Shown: positions 31,900 to 43,192 of the stretch, one piece after another
Layout: every line of letters starts with the position of its first letter
How positions within the stretch are numbered: position 1 is the first letter of the stretch
Notes under the pieces: model-generated
Seen by the model: only the letters and a program-made list of their open reading frames with translations
What the model was told of the DNA's origin: nothing
The model's database searches: none
Assembly (NCBI GenBank): GCA_016808115.1
Contig: JAEQBH010004552.1
Coordinates: forward strand, 248,001 to 312,000
Length of the DNA stretch: 64,000 nucleotides
From: Tetrastigma voinierianum
Taxonomy: Eukaryota > Streptophyta > Magnoliopsida > Vitales > Vitaceae
Direction: 5' to 3'
Made by a program: the position numbers and the translations under genes

Positions 31900-33150
31900 A
31901 TTGATGAAGTCAGCGGTAGTGATGTTGAGGGTGGTACGAGCGAAACCAAGCCAGTCCCAGGCCCGACGAAAGCTCCACAGTGGTTGAACCACTAGAGGAA
32001 GACATTCGACGGGAGAGAAGTGCAAAGCAGTGTACCCCTCCTTTCCCACGGGCACTTGAAAAGGGAAAAGAATTATGATTAACAATGAAATTTAAGTACT
32101 ATAAACCAGGTGAAGTTTAACATCCCTCTTCTAACATTATAGTCAAACAAGTCCCACTTACTTTGCAAAGTTTGAAGGACCTTTGCACGGTAAGAGGCTT
32201 TAATGTGAATAAAAGGCGCTTTCTTGACGAAATTGAGTGCTATTATTAGTGCGAGGCCCTGTGGAAATTATAAAGATATGGGCGCCCTACTGATCTCTGG
32301 ATTAACATGGCGGCACTTGTGTGAAGATTGCTAGATTGAGGTAAGTGTTAATATACCTTTTCCATGTATAAGCGACTTGGGCTAGGCGAACTTAAATATA
32401 CTTATCACTTTGTCTCTAGCGAATCAGGTCCGTCAAAATACTAAAGGGCAGTTGAAGATGTTTTGATTCAGGTGGACAAATTCTACTATCTTGATGATCT
32501 GGATTTTGTAGTTAGCGTCTGGCTGGTCGCGACGGGGACTAACCATGTACCAAATCATCACGCAGAGGCCATTTTAGCCACTTCCCGATACGATCACGTG
32601 GTATGAATGGGTGATCGTACTTTTGGAAATATGACCTTAGGCTTTCAAATATCTTGCATCTTGGCAAAAAGCATGCACCACAGCGGGGAGGATGACGGTG
32701 AAGAGGATTGTTCGATAGAATATCCTGGAAAACGAAGAAAATGGTGTTTGTGAGATATATTAACCGAGGGTTGGTTGGCGTGTGAAGACCAACGAGGGCC
32801 TTGAGAAAGTGAGCTTCTTTGCATGGGCAATGGAAGAAGATTATAAAAATTATTGCCTTTTGTACTTCGCAGGTAGAGCAGGGATACTCGATAGTTAGAT
32901 CTTGAGCCTCTACCTATTGAATTGAAATATGCATTTTTTTGGGGGGAAATGCATTGTCCAGTAGTGATTTCTTCACTATTGAGCAATCCACAGGAGGTTA
33001 GTTTGCTTCAAATCCTCTACATGAATAAGAAAACAATCGGATGGAAGATTTCCAATTTGAAAGGCATCCTGAGCCGCCGTATGCACCCATCATATCTACT
33101 TAGAGAAGGAATCGAAAACGGTTCCAACAGTAGTGAAGGCTGAATCCACA
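31900..33150 (+). pseudogene. Protease and start of reverse transcriptase of C
   Basis: Broken reading contains CTPPFPRALEKGKE near 32033, SLKDLCTVRGFNVNKRRF near 32170-32225, RLGLGELKYT near 32370, VEDVLIQVDKFYYLDDLDFV near 32455-32510 and FGNMTLGFQI near 32630. This is the Athila aspartic-protease region in order; the catalytic DLGAS motif lies in a damaged part near 32300 and is not readable. The stretch 32905-33140 (LDLEPLPIELKYAF, CPVVISSLLS, TIGWKISNLKGIL, HPSYLLREGIENG) is the linker leading into reverse transcriptase. Confidence 0.8.
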
Positions 33151-33289
33151 CTGTAACAAAGAAGTGATCTGGTGGAAGTGTTGAAATTGCTGGCGAGGCA
33201 TAATATACCCCATGTCCGATTGATCTTGGGCAGATCGGCTAAATAGTACCCGATAATCGAGGAGGACACTACGGTGCTCAATGAAAGGA

Positions 33290-34020
33290 AATGCCCGCAG
33301 AACACTACAAGATGAGGTATGCATTGACTATAGAAGGAGGTTGAATGAGGTGATGCGAAAGGCAGCTTTTTGCACCTTCTGAGAGTATTGGGTAATCCGC
33401 CTGCTTTGCTTTTAGTGGGTATTCGGTATTTCGGATCGAGATCATTTATAGATGATCGGGGAAAGACCCGGCTACTTTGTCCTTTTTAATTTTGCCTTTA
33501 TAGGGGATGCCCTTAGGTGTCTGATACTTGGAAATACACACCCCAGGTGTTATATGCTTAGTATTTTTAGTGATATGGTGGGTGCAAAGTTTACTCTGGT
33601 TGATGCTGCTGGATTTGCAGAGGAGAATTCGTGAATGCCTCGTCAGTTTGAAGCTGTCACTCCACGAATCTTGTCGAAAAAACCTAGTACTAAAGCTGGG
33701 AAAAATGCCATTTACTTATATTAAATCGGGAGGCATTGTGTTGGGGCACATCATTTAGAGAGGGGAATTAAAGTGGATAAGGCAGGTAGAATTAATCTAC
33801 GAAATTTCCATCTCCCTCTTAATATAGAAAGCGGTGCGATAATTCTTTAGGACATGACTTCTATCCTTGGGATCATGCAGAACTTCTCGAAAATTGCTAA
33901 ATCTACAAGCTCCTTGAAAAATATGCAAAGTTTGAATGGGATCTTGAGAATGCGAGAAAAGTTCGAGGGAGCTTAAGGCATATTTGACTCGGCACACCCA
34001 GTGAGCCCACGATTGGCACT
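33290..34020 (+). pseudogene. Reverse transcriptase of C
   Basis: EVCIDYRRRLNEVMRKAAF near 33312 corresponds to the VCIDYRxLNxATRKDHF motif. RCYMLSIFSDMV near 33547-33580 corresponds to the RCMxxIFSDMVE motif before the active site. The catalytic box is mutated: relatives have MDD, but here the reading is V-D-A (second aspartate codon GCT at 33605). After it come ECLVSLKLSLHESC, NLVLKLGKMPF and GGIVLGHI, with frame changes. The segment 33361-33480 is scrambled. Confidence 0.83.
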
Positions 34021-34400
34021 TGCCTTTTGAGGTAATATGCGATGATAGTGACCTTGGTCAGTCGGGCTTGAGTTCTCGGGCCAGTAGAGAGGCAAAGCGA
34101 GTATGTGGTGTATTATGTGAGCCCAGCGTTAAATGGCTCGGAGGAAACTACCTTCTTACGGAGAAATAATTAGTATGATAATTACATCCTTTTAGATAAA
34201 GTTCCGTCTTATTTGATTGGGTGGAGATATTGTAATCTTCACGAGATCATTCGACATTGAAATATCTACTCACAGAAAGCTAGGAATTCCAAACTCAGGG
34301 TTATCGAGGATGGGTTCTATTACTCTGAGGGTTAACACTCAGGATTAAGAGATAAGAGGGTTGTGGAGAAGGTTGTTCTTAGATCATCTCAGAAGATTAA
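34021..34400 (+). pseudogene. RNase H remnant of C
   Basis: Readable pieces are NYLLTEK near 34150, DHSTLKYLLTES near 34245 (relatives: SDHAALKYLL) and a decayed DKKGVENVVADHLSRL region near 34340-34395. The acidic active site cannot be checked because of frameshifts. Confidence 0.65.
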
Positions 34401-35640
34401 CCATGGCACCTGATACTCCACCCGACCCTCCCATTTTTGATGAATTTCATGAGGAGTCTCTACTGACAGTAAGTCTAGCACCATGGTATGCTAACATTGC
34501 CAATATTTTGGTAACATGAGGATTACCGATTAGGTGAATGACACGGAGACGAAGTTCACTTCCATACGAGGGTTCGTTCTATCACTATTAGGAAGTAAGT
34601 GGCATTTAGTATGTATTGATCTGGAATATAATAAAAATGCTCTTTGGGAAGAAGAAGAACAGGAGGATTCTCAGCCATTGCAATGATAGTGCGTCGCGGC
34701 GGAGGCATTTAAGCTTCATAGAAACAACCATGAGAAAGTCTTTGCGTTAGGTTTGTGCTGGCCGATCATTGTTTAGAATACCTACGCCCATGTGTGAGTG
34801 TGATGAAGTGCCACACTGGCGAACTTGGAAGATTTCTCGTCATGATGCCCCTTGAACCCCATTTGTAAGTTGAATTGTTTGTGTATGGGACATCGACCTC
34901 ATAGGACCATTCACACTTCCTTCGGTATACTACATCCTTGTGGGGGTGGTACATGTCAAGTGGGTGGCAGTGCCTGCCGAGGGTGCGACCACAAACGTGC
35001 CAATTTACGAGAGGAACATTTTCTCTAGATTTGGGGTTCGACAGGCTGTGATGGAGGTTCTCACTTTGTAACAAACCATTTGAGAACCTCTTATCGAAAT
35101 ACGGTGTTAACACGAGGTAGCCACCCTGTATCATCCTCAAAACCGGTGTTGAAGTGGAGCTACTTTAACGAGAGAAATAAAGATATCTGATGAAAGTTGG
35201 TAATTCCTAACGGGAAGGGGTGAGGTCTTTGAGCTTCAGACTCATTGCGGGCATGAGGAACAATGCATCTGAAGACCATCTTCGGCATGTCCCCGTGCTC
35301 ATGGTTTATGGCAGAACTTTCCGTTTACCAATAGAAGCTTGAATACAAGGCGTGGTGGAGCAATCTGAGAATTTGAATATGGATATGAGCAGGGCGGCCT
35401 AAAGAATGCTTGAGATTGGCGGAAGTTAGAAAGTGAGAAATGGCGCCTACCCAATTCAAAATTGCAAAGGGCTTGGCGAGAGAAAGAAGTGGCATGATTG
35501 GCTCGTAACCGGGAGAAAAACTTTCAATGAGGATGAGTCCTCTGTATGATTAAGCTCCATCTATTTTCGGATAGCTCAAATCACGATGGAGCGGGCCCAT
35601 TTATCATCCACAGGCATATATGAATGGTTCTGACCTTCTC
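34401..35640 (+). pseudogene. Integrase of C
   Basis: The N-terminal piece TPPDPPIFDEFHEESLL...APWYANIAN is at 34410-34500. Zinc-binding and core pieces are VMKCHTGELGRFLVMM near 34800, FVYGTSTS*DHSHF near 34877 (relatives: FDVWGIDFMGPF) and FENLLSKYGVNTR near 35080. C-terminal pieces are GMSPCSWFMAE near 35285, LEYKAWWSNL near 35340, RLAEVRK near 35413 and KSRWSGP near 35579. The order and spacing fit an Athila integrase of ordinary length. Stops and frame changes are frequent, so it is inactive. Confidence 0.8.
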
Positions 35641-36000
35641 AACTTAGAAGAAAAACAAAATATTAAGGTGCTGGTGATGAGTGAGGGCCTATCTTGTTCT
35701 CCATTCGAAGAGAGGAGGAGAATGTCCCTGTGTCCTCCATATTTGAAATTCAGCCATTCAGTTAGTTTGGTCTCCTCGGAGACAGTGAAACTCAAATTTG
35801 TTTTTTGTTTTTGTTACTTTTAATTTATTAATTTTGGCTGGTACTCATTTTATCTTGATTTTTGTTGAAATATTTTTTTATTTTATCTATTATATTTTGA
35901 CAATGTTTATTTTATTATTTTATATTTATTTATTTATTTATTTATTTTATTTTTGTTTTTATGTTGGAGGGAAAAAAGTTCTTTGAGGCAAAATTTTCGT
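35641..36000 (+). other. T-rich spacer behind the integrase of C
   Basis: After the end of integrase the strand becomes very T-rich, with (TTTA)n near 35925-35955. No gene is visible. Confidence 0.7.
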
Positions 36001-37944
36001 ATATTAGTGGTCGCCTAGTAGCGTGCTGATGCACCCTGCATGACTCCTACCTCTCGTTGCTGGTCTTGTTGCCCTTAATGCACCATTTCGAGGACCCCAC
36101 TCTCTTCTCTTTCACACCACACTTTGGCCCTTGAGCCTGCACATCAAACCGGTCGTCACACCTCCCACTCTAGACGGCGCTGAGCCTCGCCTACAGAGCA
36201 CGACTGCCGCGTGCGACAGCTCCGCTGTCTGTAGATGGCCCCACCGCACGAGCTTCTGCCCGACACCTACGGTCCCTGCATGCGACCTCCCATTTCGTGC
36301 CGTGGGCATTCTCCGACCTGGTTTTACAGTGGAGGCGTGATTCGGGCCCGGGGTCGAATCAGTACCCTTGCAGATGATGCAAGCGGCTTGGGGCTTAACG
36401 GGCCAGCTCCCATTTCCCAGGGTCAGGCACCTCCTCTTATGTCTCTGTTGTTATGTTCTGCAAAGTCCGACTTTCCCCATTGTATTCAAGGGAGTCTCGA
36501 GGTCGCTGAGCCCCGTCGAACGATACCATACGGGTGGATTCAGCCCCTGTTGCGATGCGCTACGGCCACGAAAGACGCGCTGGCGAGGCGACGCCGGCCG
36601 GGGAGTCTTGAGTTCTGACTTCCAGGCAGCCGCCCTCCAGCGCTCGAGTTCTGCCTGAGTTAACCCAGCCAAAGTTAGGCGTCCTTTATTTAGGCTGTGA
36701 TCGCGATACCCGGGAGCGTGAATTGTCGTTGCGAGGACTTTCACGAGGAGAGTCTAATATGATATACCGGCATACTTTTGGTAGCGGACCCGCAGTTCGA
36801 GAGATTATGCGGTTGGTCGGAAGGTATTCAACTGCTGCCGGATTTATGACTCGTTTGTTTTAATCTACGGGTGGTTCCCGTACCATGACATCCGGGGGTG
36901 TGTGTCCGGGTCCCAGATCTGACCGGTTAGTATAGATGGTCGTCCCGGGATTACGCGAGCTTGGGGATATCAGCTGGCAGCTGGATTGCCCGATAGTTCT
37001 AGCTAACCATGGTTATCGGCGGTGGCCTTTCACTCACTAGAGATGGTTACGGCTCTCTCTCTCTCGATACACGTAAGTCCCATCCTTTTCATGGCGACTT
37101 CCTCGGATGCTCCTCATGGAAGACCTGTACTTCGGTCAATCATTTCTCGCTTGATTATTATTTGTAGCGAGAAGCTATTCTTGAGCTCTACATCGGATAT
37201 ACGAGGGGTTACGTTTAATCCGGTGTGGAGCTTGTCGCAGCGCGCCGCGCTTCACTTTGAAGAAAAAGGTCCACCGCGAGGGCTGGCTCGGCGAAGGCTA
37301 TTCCGCGTGATGTCGAGGTTGTTATGCCACGTCTACAAAGCACCTTGGGTTCTGGAGGAGCCGTATTGGCGTGCGGCGAGTTGCCTATCTTTGTACTCCC
37401 TTGGCGGACCACATCTATGCCCACTCTCTTTTCTTCTCGCACGACATGAGGAAGTGTGGATGATTATGTAGGACTGCCTAGAGGGTGGCGACTGCTGTGA
37501 TTCACACAGATTCGCTCAGCCGATTCTGCCTCTGTTATGAAGTATCTTTGATTGCTGAAAACGTCGCCCAATGTGGCGTGACCACCCAGAAACACTGTCG
37601 CCGGGTTGACCATTGACATGGATGCCCATGCGCATGTCTTGCCATACGCATCGCCAGCGACTACCGAATAACGTGGGCGGCGGATGGCTGAGCGGAGGTG
37701 ACTCTCGCTCAAAAATCGGTATTCTTCTACAATCTGAGCACCTTGGTCTCCCGGCGCTCAGTTGGCGTGACGAGAGACACATACAACCCTTTACTCATGA
37801 CCCGGTCCGTGTATCGGCAGTGACCTCTTTGGATGTGCTCTGTGCGACGGTAACCGATCACTTGACTTCTACGCGGCCGCGGTGGTGGGTGCGCACTTTA
37901 TCTCTAACTTTAGATCCACTACCGGTGAGGAACCGCGGCTGATA
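36001..37944. other. GC-rich block of unknown origin in C
   Basis: About 1.9 kb of clearly higher GC than its surroundings lies where Athila elements may carry an additional envelope-like open frame. Open frames of 96-149 codons exist on both strands (for example 36235-36618 and 37022-37471, plus), but none shows a domain, signal peptide or membrane segment that I recognise. It could be a decayed additional frame, a captured host fragment, or 3' element sequence. Confidence 0.5.
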
Positions 37945-39227
37945 CTTTGGTTGGGGGAGAGTGCGCATCGGAAATGGCATTTATGAATACCCATGTTTTG
38001 TTTGTTTTATACTTGTGTTGTTTAGTTTTATCCATTTACTGCCGTCTTGCATAGTTTGTTTTTGTATGTATGTGTGCGATAGTAGGCGATGGTTTATTTT
38101 ATGTGACGACTATGATAGCTTGTACCCTAGCCCTTTTGGTTATATTAAGCTTTCTTGTGTTGTTTTCTATTTTTACACCCACATTTTTTTATTTTTTAAT
38201 TAACTTTTGCTATATAACATAATGACTAGCCTTGCAATGTGAGCTTATGCCTTTCCAATAGTTGGCTCAGACAGAAGAATCCTATCTTAGAGTTGAGTGG
38301 TTGACTATTGACATTGTGTTAACTGTCTCTTCCACATTTAGCTAACCACACCACAGAGCACGTTAGGTCTCGATGATAGGTTAAGCTTGTGAAACCTTAC
38401 CTCTTCGATGCAAACCCTTACCTAGTGTCGTTTACTCCCTTGAATAGGTTGTGGACCCCCATGCATAGAAGGACAATGTGTCTACCAAAATAAAAGAAGT
38501 GAACAAGAAAAAGTGAAAAGAAAAGAAAAGAATAGAATCTCTTTGCTTTGCCTTGAAACAGAGCAGGTCTAGAAGGGTTTATATTGAAAGCCTTTATGGC
38601 TTGGGTGCCTAAGCCTTCAGCTGGTTGGGGTCGCCCAGGCTTAGTCGCTACACGGATTGGATGGGTGGAGTTTAGCAAGTTGGAGGTCTTGGAGGCTCGA
38701 AGATCATTTAGAAGTCAGGGGTAAAACCTATAATTTGGTCGAAAGATCCTCATGACTTGATGCCACTAAAGCATTCCCTTTGGTTGGGAGTCGTCGGTTA
38801 ATCCCGGATTACCTGGACTTTGGTGGTCAGACCACCGGCATTGCACCTACCAACGCAAAAGAATTGTGTGATAAGGCGGAGTCTAATCTATTTAGGTTGG
38901 TTAACATACAAGGTTATGGCGTGCTTGCTTGCGCTTCGGTTGGGGGGGGGGGGGGCGTATAGTTTCGTAGTTTATGATTGAGACACGATTAAACAAACAC
39001 AGCTTTTTTGTAAGAGCTGGTTCATACCTTGAGGAGGGAGCTTATTGGTCAGTCAAAGCGGTATAGTTTTCATTCTTTCGAGATGGTTATTAGCTTAGGT
39101 TTTCGTGATTCTCATCGCAGACTATGCATTACTTGTACAAACCTTTTTGACCTCCCATGTTTTTGTTCTCTACTTTTTGATTACTTAGCATTCTTCTGGG
39201 GACTATGATAATGTCGGGTTAGGGGTG
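37945..39227 (+). other. Spacer and polypurine region before the 3' LTR of C
   Basis: It opens with TTTGGTTGGGGGAGAG, a purine-rich phrase typical of the region behind the last Athila frame. It contains a run of 14 G at 38942-38955 and ends with a weak polypurine stretch (TTAGGGGTG) next to the LTR. No coding signal is visible. Confidence 0.55.
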
Positions 39228-40651
39228 TGATTGGTACCCGAGTGTTATTTTGAACCATATTTAGATGGGTTAAGTACTTTTTGTGTACTGTCATATTAAT
39301 AAGTCGTTGACACGTGTAGGTCCCTTTGGTATAATGATTTATATTTCGAAGTACATTGTGATAGTTTTTGCGGGTTTTGCATGAAGCCCATCACGCCACA
39401 TCAAGCTAAGAATATCAAAGTTGGTGATTTACACGAGTTCGTATGATTTATCTTTTGGTGCATCAATCCGAACGAAGGAGTGAGGCGGCTCTAGCGGGAT
39501 GCAGGCTGGAACATGCGGGGCAGCGGGGAGCAGCGGAGACAATTCGCTATTATAGCGAAATTTTGCTAGAATAGCGAAATTTTCGCTATGTATAGCAATT
39601 TCACTACATAGCGAATTTCGTATGCTGAAAGCGAGAGCCCCAGCTACATGCGAAAATTTCACACAGCCAGAAACCATATGCTCCTTGTTTATGTGTCTGG
39701 CTTGACCTAGTTTTCGGTAATTTCAATTCTACGCTCAGCGTGATTATCTTATTTAGGTTGGATTGGTATTTCCCACCTAGTTGTAAGACTATATAAGCCA
39801 TTTATGAACAATTTGTATTACCTTAACTTTCACTTAGGAGGCATTTTTCCATTCACGGGCCCTTGTTTTGGCACTCATCTGCTGGCTTCTCTCTCTTTCT
39901 TTCTCTGCTTTCTAGGCAGCAGGCACGCTCTCTTTGAGGATGACAACTCAAAGGATGTTTGGCTAAAACCTCCCAAACCTTGAAGAGGAGGGTTCGCTGG
40001 GTAGGTGATAAGGTTTGCGGAGTGTTCCTCTATTTTCAGGCGAGGCTGGCATTATTTATGTTCAAACTTTCAAAACTAGATTTTAAAGCTATTTAATGTA
40101 CTTTTATTGGTCAATGCCAGCAGCTTTTGGGGTTCGATATATTCTTAGAGTTCAGATATCTTGACATCCATTAGTTGTCATTTATGAGCCATCGAGTAGG
40201 TCAAATGCTGATTTCCAACCCGGGAGCAGTTAATGCTCATTAAAATGCTATGTTTCAAGAGGAATGAATTACTTGGGGTTGGTTTTAAGGTTAAACAAAG
40301 ATCAGGTTTTTGAAATGACTATAGGTCATTTTACCTAATCTGAGAGTAACGAGGACACCTTTGCAACCATATCATACCAAACTAGTGGCCCGAAGCTTCA
40401 AGGACTTCTTTTTACATTTTATTTCAAATTACCTTCAGTTAGCATAGTGACAACAACCACTGTTTTATGCAAATCAAAATCGAGCAAAAGCCTCACCATT
40501 TTGACTCATTAAAAAATCATTTGTAAGACCGAAAACCCATCCAGTGTTCTAAATCCTATAATAGCTATCACTGCGATAGTTATGCTGCTATGGTAGGAAC
40601 AGACTAGGTATAAATTTTGTTGATTTATAACACCTACTGTGGCACGAATCA
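39228..40651 (+). repeat. 3' LTR of C
   Basis: This copy pairs with 28696-30159 and has the same CTATATAAGC box (39788-39797) and GCGAAA palindromes. It ends CACCTACTGTGGCACGAATCA before ATGAG. Confidence 0.88.
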
Positions 40652-40656
40652 ATGAG

Positions 40657-41730
40657 ATAGATCCCGTTTGGATCACGGTGGCCCCGAAAGGGTCACCACA
40701 TCGCCTTCGGGCCCTTTATAAATGGTCATTGTCTCGTCTGATGATATGACCTTCTCGGGCCCTTTATAGACCCGATATTTCATACAGGTGATCACAGTGC
40801 CTTCGGCCCCTTTATAGTTTCACTGTATCCACTTCTTTGGTATTCTGACGTGAGAAAAATTAATATGAAAAATTATAATAGGGAGAAAACGGTATATGAA
40901 AATGAGTACGTGAGCGATACATGAATAATACAGGTATATGGAAGAATACAATCTGATGAAAAGGATATGAACAAGTACGATTTTTATGAAAGAAAGTAAT
41001 ATGAAGAAAAGTATAACGGAAAGCAGTATGAAATTGAATGCGACCAGGTACATGATGATGGTGAAAATAATACATGATAACGATTACATGACAACGGTAC
41101 ATGAAAATGAGAACACAACGAATGGTATAGTATATAACCATGAAAGTAATATATGTATCACGAATATGACATGCACCTCCCATGGGATGTGTATATAATA
41201 TGAACCATTAGAAATATAACTAGATCGAATAATAGAATGCTAGAATAAGAAATACATGATGTGTATAGGCGGTTTATATGTGAAAAATTCACATGATAGA
41301 AGTGTATATTTTATAATGATAAAATAAATTAATGACTGACCAGGAACTGATCACTTAGTTGTAGTCGTTCTGGCATATGTTTCTCCTGCGATAAAAACTT
41401 CGCACGGAGTTTTAATCGGAGTGTGATCTGACGAAGACAAGGATAGAGGACGGAGACGTCCCACATCGTGACAGGCCCAGTCGAGAATGGGTGCTCACTG
41501 TACTTTGCTTATGATCTCTACGTATTTTTGGAATGGGCTGATTTTGTATATTGAAGTAATGGGACTCGGTATATAGAACATGAGTCCTGACCTACGATTG
41601 GTACTTATAATGTAAATGTAAATGTTTTTTTTTTTTTTTTTTTGTGAAAAGCGGGTGCAGGTTAAGGAGTCGGGTTCGACCGGGTGTTGCGCACCCCGTC
41701 AGCACTTCCCGGGAGGGGTGGGGCGTGACA
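40657..41730 (+). repeat. Right piece of LTR G
   Basis: There is no gene. Three copies of a GGGCCCTTTATA phrase (near 40709, 40757 and 40805) are spaced about 48 bp apart. An AT-rich part rich in ATGA and ATATGA (40855-41330) matches the character of the end of the middle piece. A T-run lies at 41625-41643. The end is GGGGTGGGGCGTGACA. Confidence 0.55.
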
Positions 41731-43190
41731 AGTCATTTGGGTTACTAGCTGGGTGCATGGAGAACCATGTAATGTCATGAATTATTGAGAAGAAGCTGGG
41801 ATGCTAAGGGATCGTACGATGAATGAAGTAGATGTTTTGACGCCCTTTGGCCGGTGTTCGGATGGCGATCACATGAATTAGGAGGATTTATTCATGGTAA
41901 AGAAAATATCTAGTCTGAGTCATCAGGGGCTGTGAAGGCCATAACCATCGCCCGATGTGGGTGGCATTGACTGGCGTGAGTACCTGCATCTTTAGAGTCG
42001 AAGTCGCTATGTAGCGGGGTGAGATAGGTTTGGAGCCTGGCATGTTATCATTGCCGGAGTGTCAGTAACATACTTTTTGTTGAGATGGTAGAGCGGATTT
42101 GGGGTGGCTGAGCTTGACTCCCGGAAGAAGATAGCCTGATATCTTCATGGAGAATTTAGAATCGAGTTACTAATAATAGTGTCGACAAGTGAGGTCACTA
42201 CCTCATATCAAATCATTAGCATAAACCGGGAAATAGGAGCGCGTACGAGAGTAAACAAGAGGACGGAGTCCACATGGGATGTGACAAAGCGAGAGAGGCA
42301 AGAAGGTGTAGAGCTCCACGGTACACTTAAGCTCGCGGGGAGCTTGTTTGGGACCATAAATAGCCTTGTGTGATCGTGAGCTTATGATGTGGATGTCGGT
42401 GTTACGCGTGCCGTAATGCAGAACATCATAGAGACCTCCATCAGTAGGATGCCTGTGAGAAAGACATTATTTACATCAAGTTTGGTGATACTGCAATTGA
42501 AGGTAATACGAAGCACGGCCACAGTTGATAGTGGAATTTATAGGGACTAAAAGTCTCATGCAGTGATATCGGTTGTTGGTGAAAGCCTTTAGTAACAATG
42601 AAAAGGAGTTTTATAGTCTGACCAAGCGTAGGTTTTTGTTTGAAGCAAAAACACCCATTTGCCCTATGTGCACTGGAGTCTGGGACTGAGACCCAGTCTG
42701 GTTCTAGATGAAAACATCATGGTCTTCTTGCTCCCTTTAAGCCACACTTGGGTTACAGGCTTTGGGCCATAGCCTTGAGAGTTGAGGATAGTTAGATTAT
42801 GGTGGTGGGGACCATATTTTGGGTTGGGATTGAGGATGACATTTTAGGCCCGGGATTGCATGGGATAGTTTAGTGGTGAGAGGAGATGGGTAAGGGGTGA
42901 GGAATATGATGAGTAAGGTGGGAAGAATGCAGGACCAACCTTGGGCACTGCTTTGTTTGTAGATGGGAAGAGGAGGCAGGTTCACTAGAATAGTGATGGC
43001 GAGGGTTAGGGATCTGAGTCGCTGAGAGGAAGGGTGGGCGATGGGAAGAATTTAGTAGTTCGGGAGTCGAGTTATATGTGAGTAGGTGGGATGCAAGTTG
43101 GCGGGAGGAAAGGTGGGGTGATGGGGATGATCACGGCAGTTTGGGTGAGGTCGGTAGAATGGGTGGGTGAGATGCAGCTCAGAGGGAGAA
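41731..43190 (-). pseudogene. Copia reverse transcriptase fragment, right half of the split element
   Basis: Read right to left with frameshifts: a proline-rich linker (43190-42790), a KGFHQQP...HETFSP segment near 42600 (copia: KGxxQxxGxDYxETFSP), a decayed QLDVNNAFL region near 42460, LVRAPISRFMLMI near 42230, and a (M)VLHAPS end near 41750 where relatives have QFMHAP. The YVDD box (relatives: YVDDII) reads F-M-L-M-I. Sequence stops at 41730 where LTR G ends. About 60 residues expected between this end and the RNase H piece at 14678 are absent from both sides. Confidence 0.68.
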
Positions 43191-43192
43191 TG

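Larger units (their letters stand above)
28696..40651 (+). mobile_element. C: Athila-like Ty3/gypsy element
   Basis: This 11.96-kb insertion has a perfect ATGAG target duplication (28691-28695 and 40652-40656). It carries LTRs of 1464 and 1424 bp, a tRNA-Asp-type primer site, gag, protease, reverse transcriptase, RNase H and integrase in that order, then about 3.6 kb of non-pol sequence before the 3' LTR. Protein landmarks and primer site are those of the plant Athila lineage, which often carries an extra open frame behind pol. All genes are broken by frameshifts and stops. Confidence 0.88.
14679..41730 (+). repeat. LTR G, solo, in three pieces with two nested insertions
   Basis: The pieces are 14679-15010, about 26575-28695 and 40652-41730, together about 3.5 kb. 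The left end is TGTAAAACCCCGAAATATACC and the right end is GGGGTGGGGCGTGACA, a TG...CA pair of the kind seen in other gypsy LTRs here. Both ends abut pieces of the same copia element. Inside are solo LTR D (which holds element A) and element C. No primer-binding site or internal region follows the right end, so it is read as a solo LTR. The flanks ACGAT and AGTCA do not form a duplication, so the ends, or the one-insertion reading, are less certain than for A, C and E1. Confidence 0.5.

Noticed and set aside
36235..37471. Possible host gene in the GC-rich block of C
   Set aside because: No start context, splice pattern or domain supports a gene. It is reported as an unexplained block instead.
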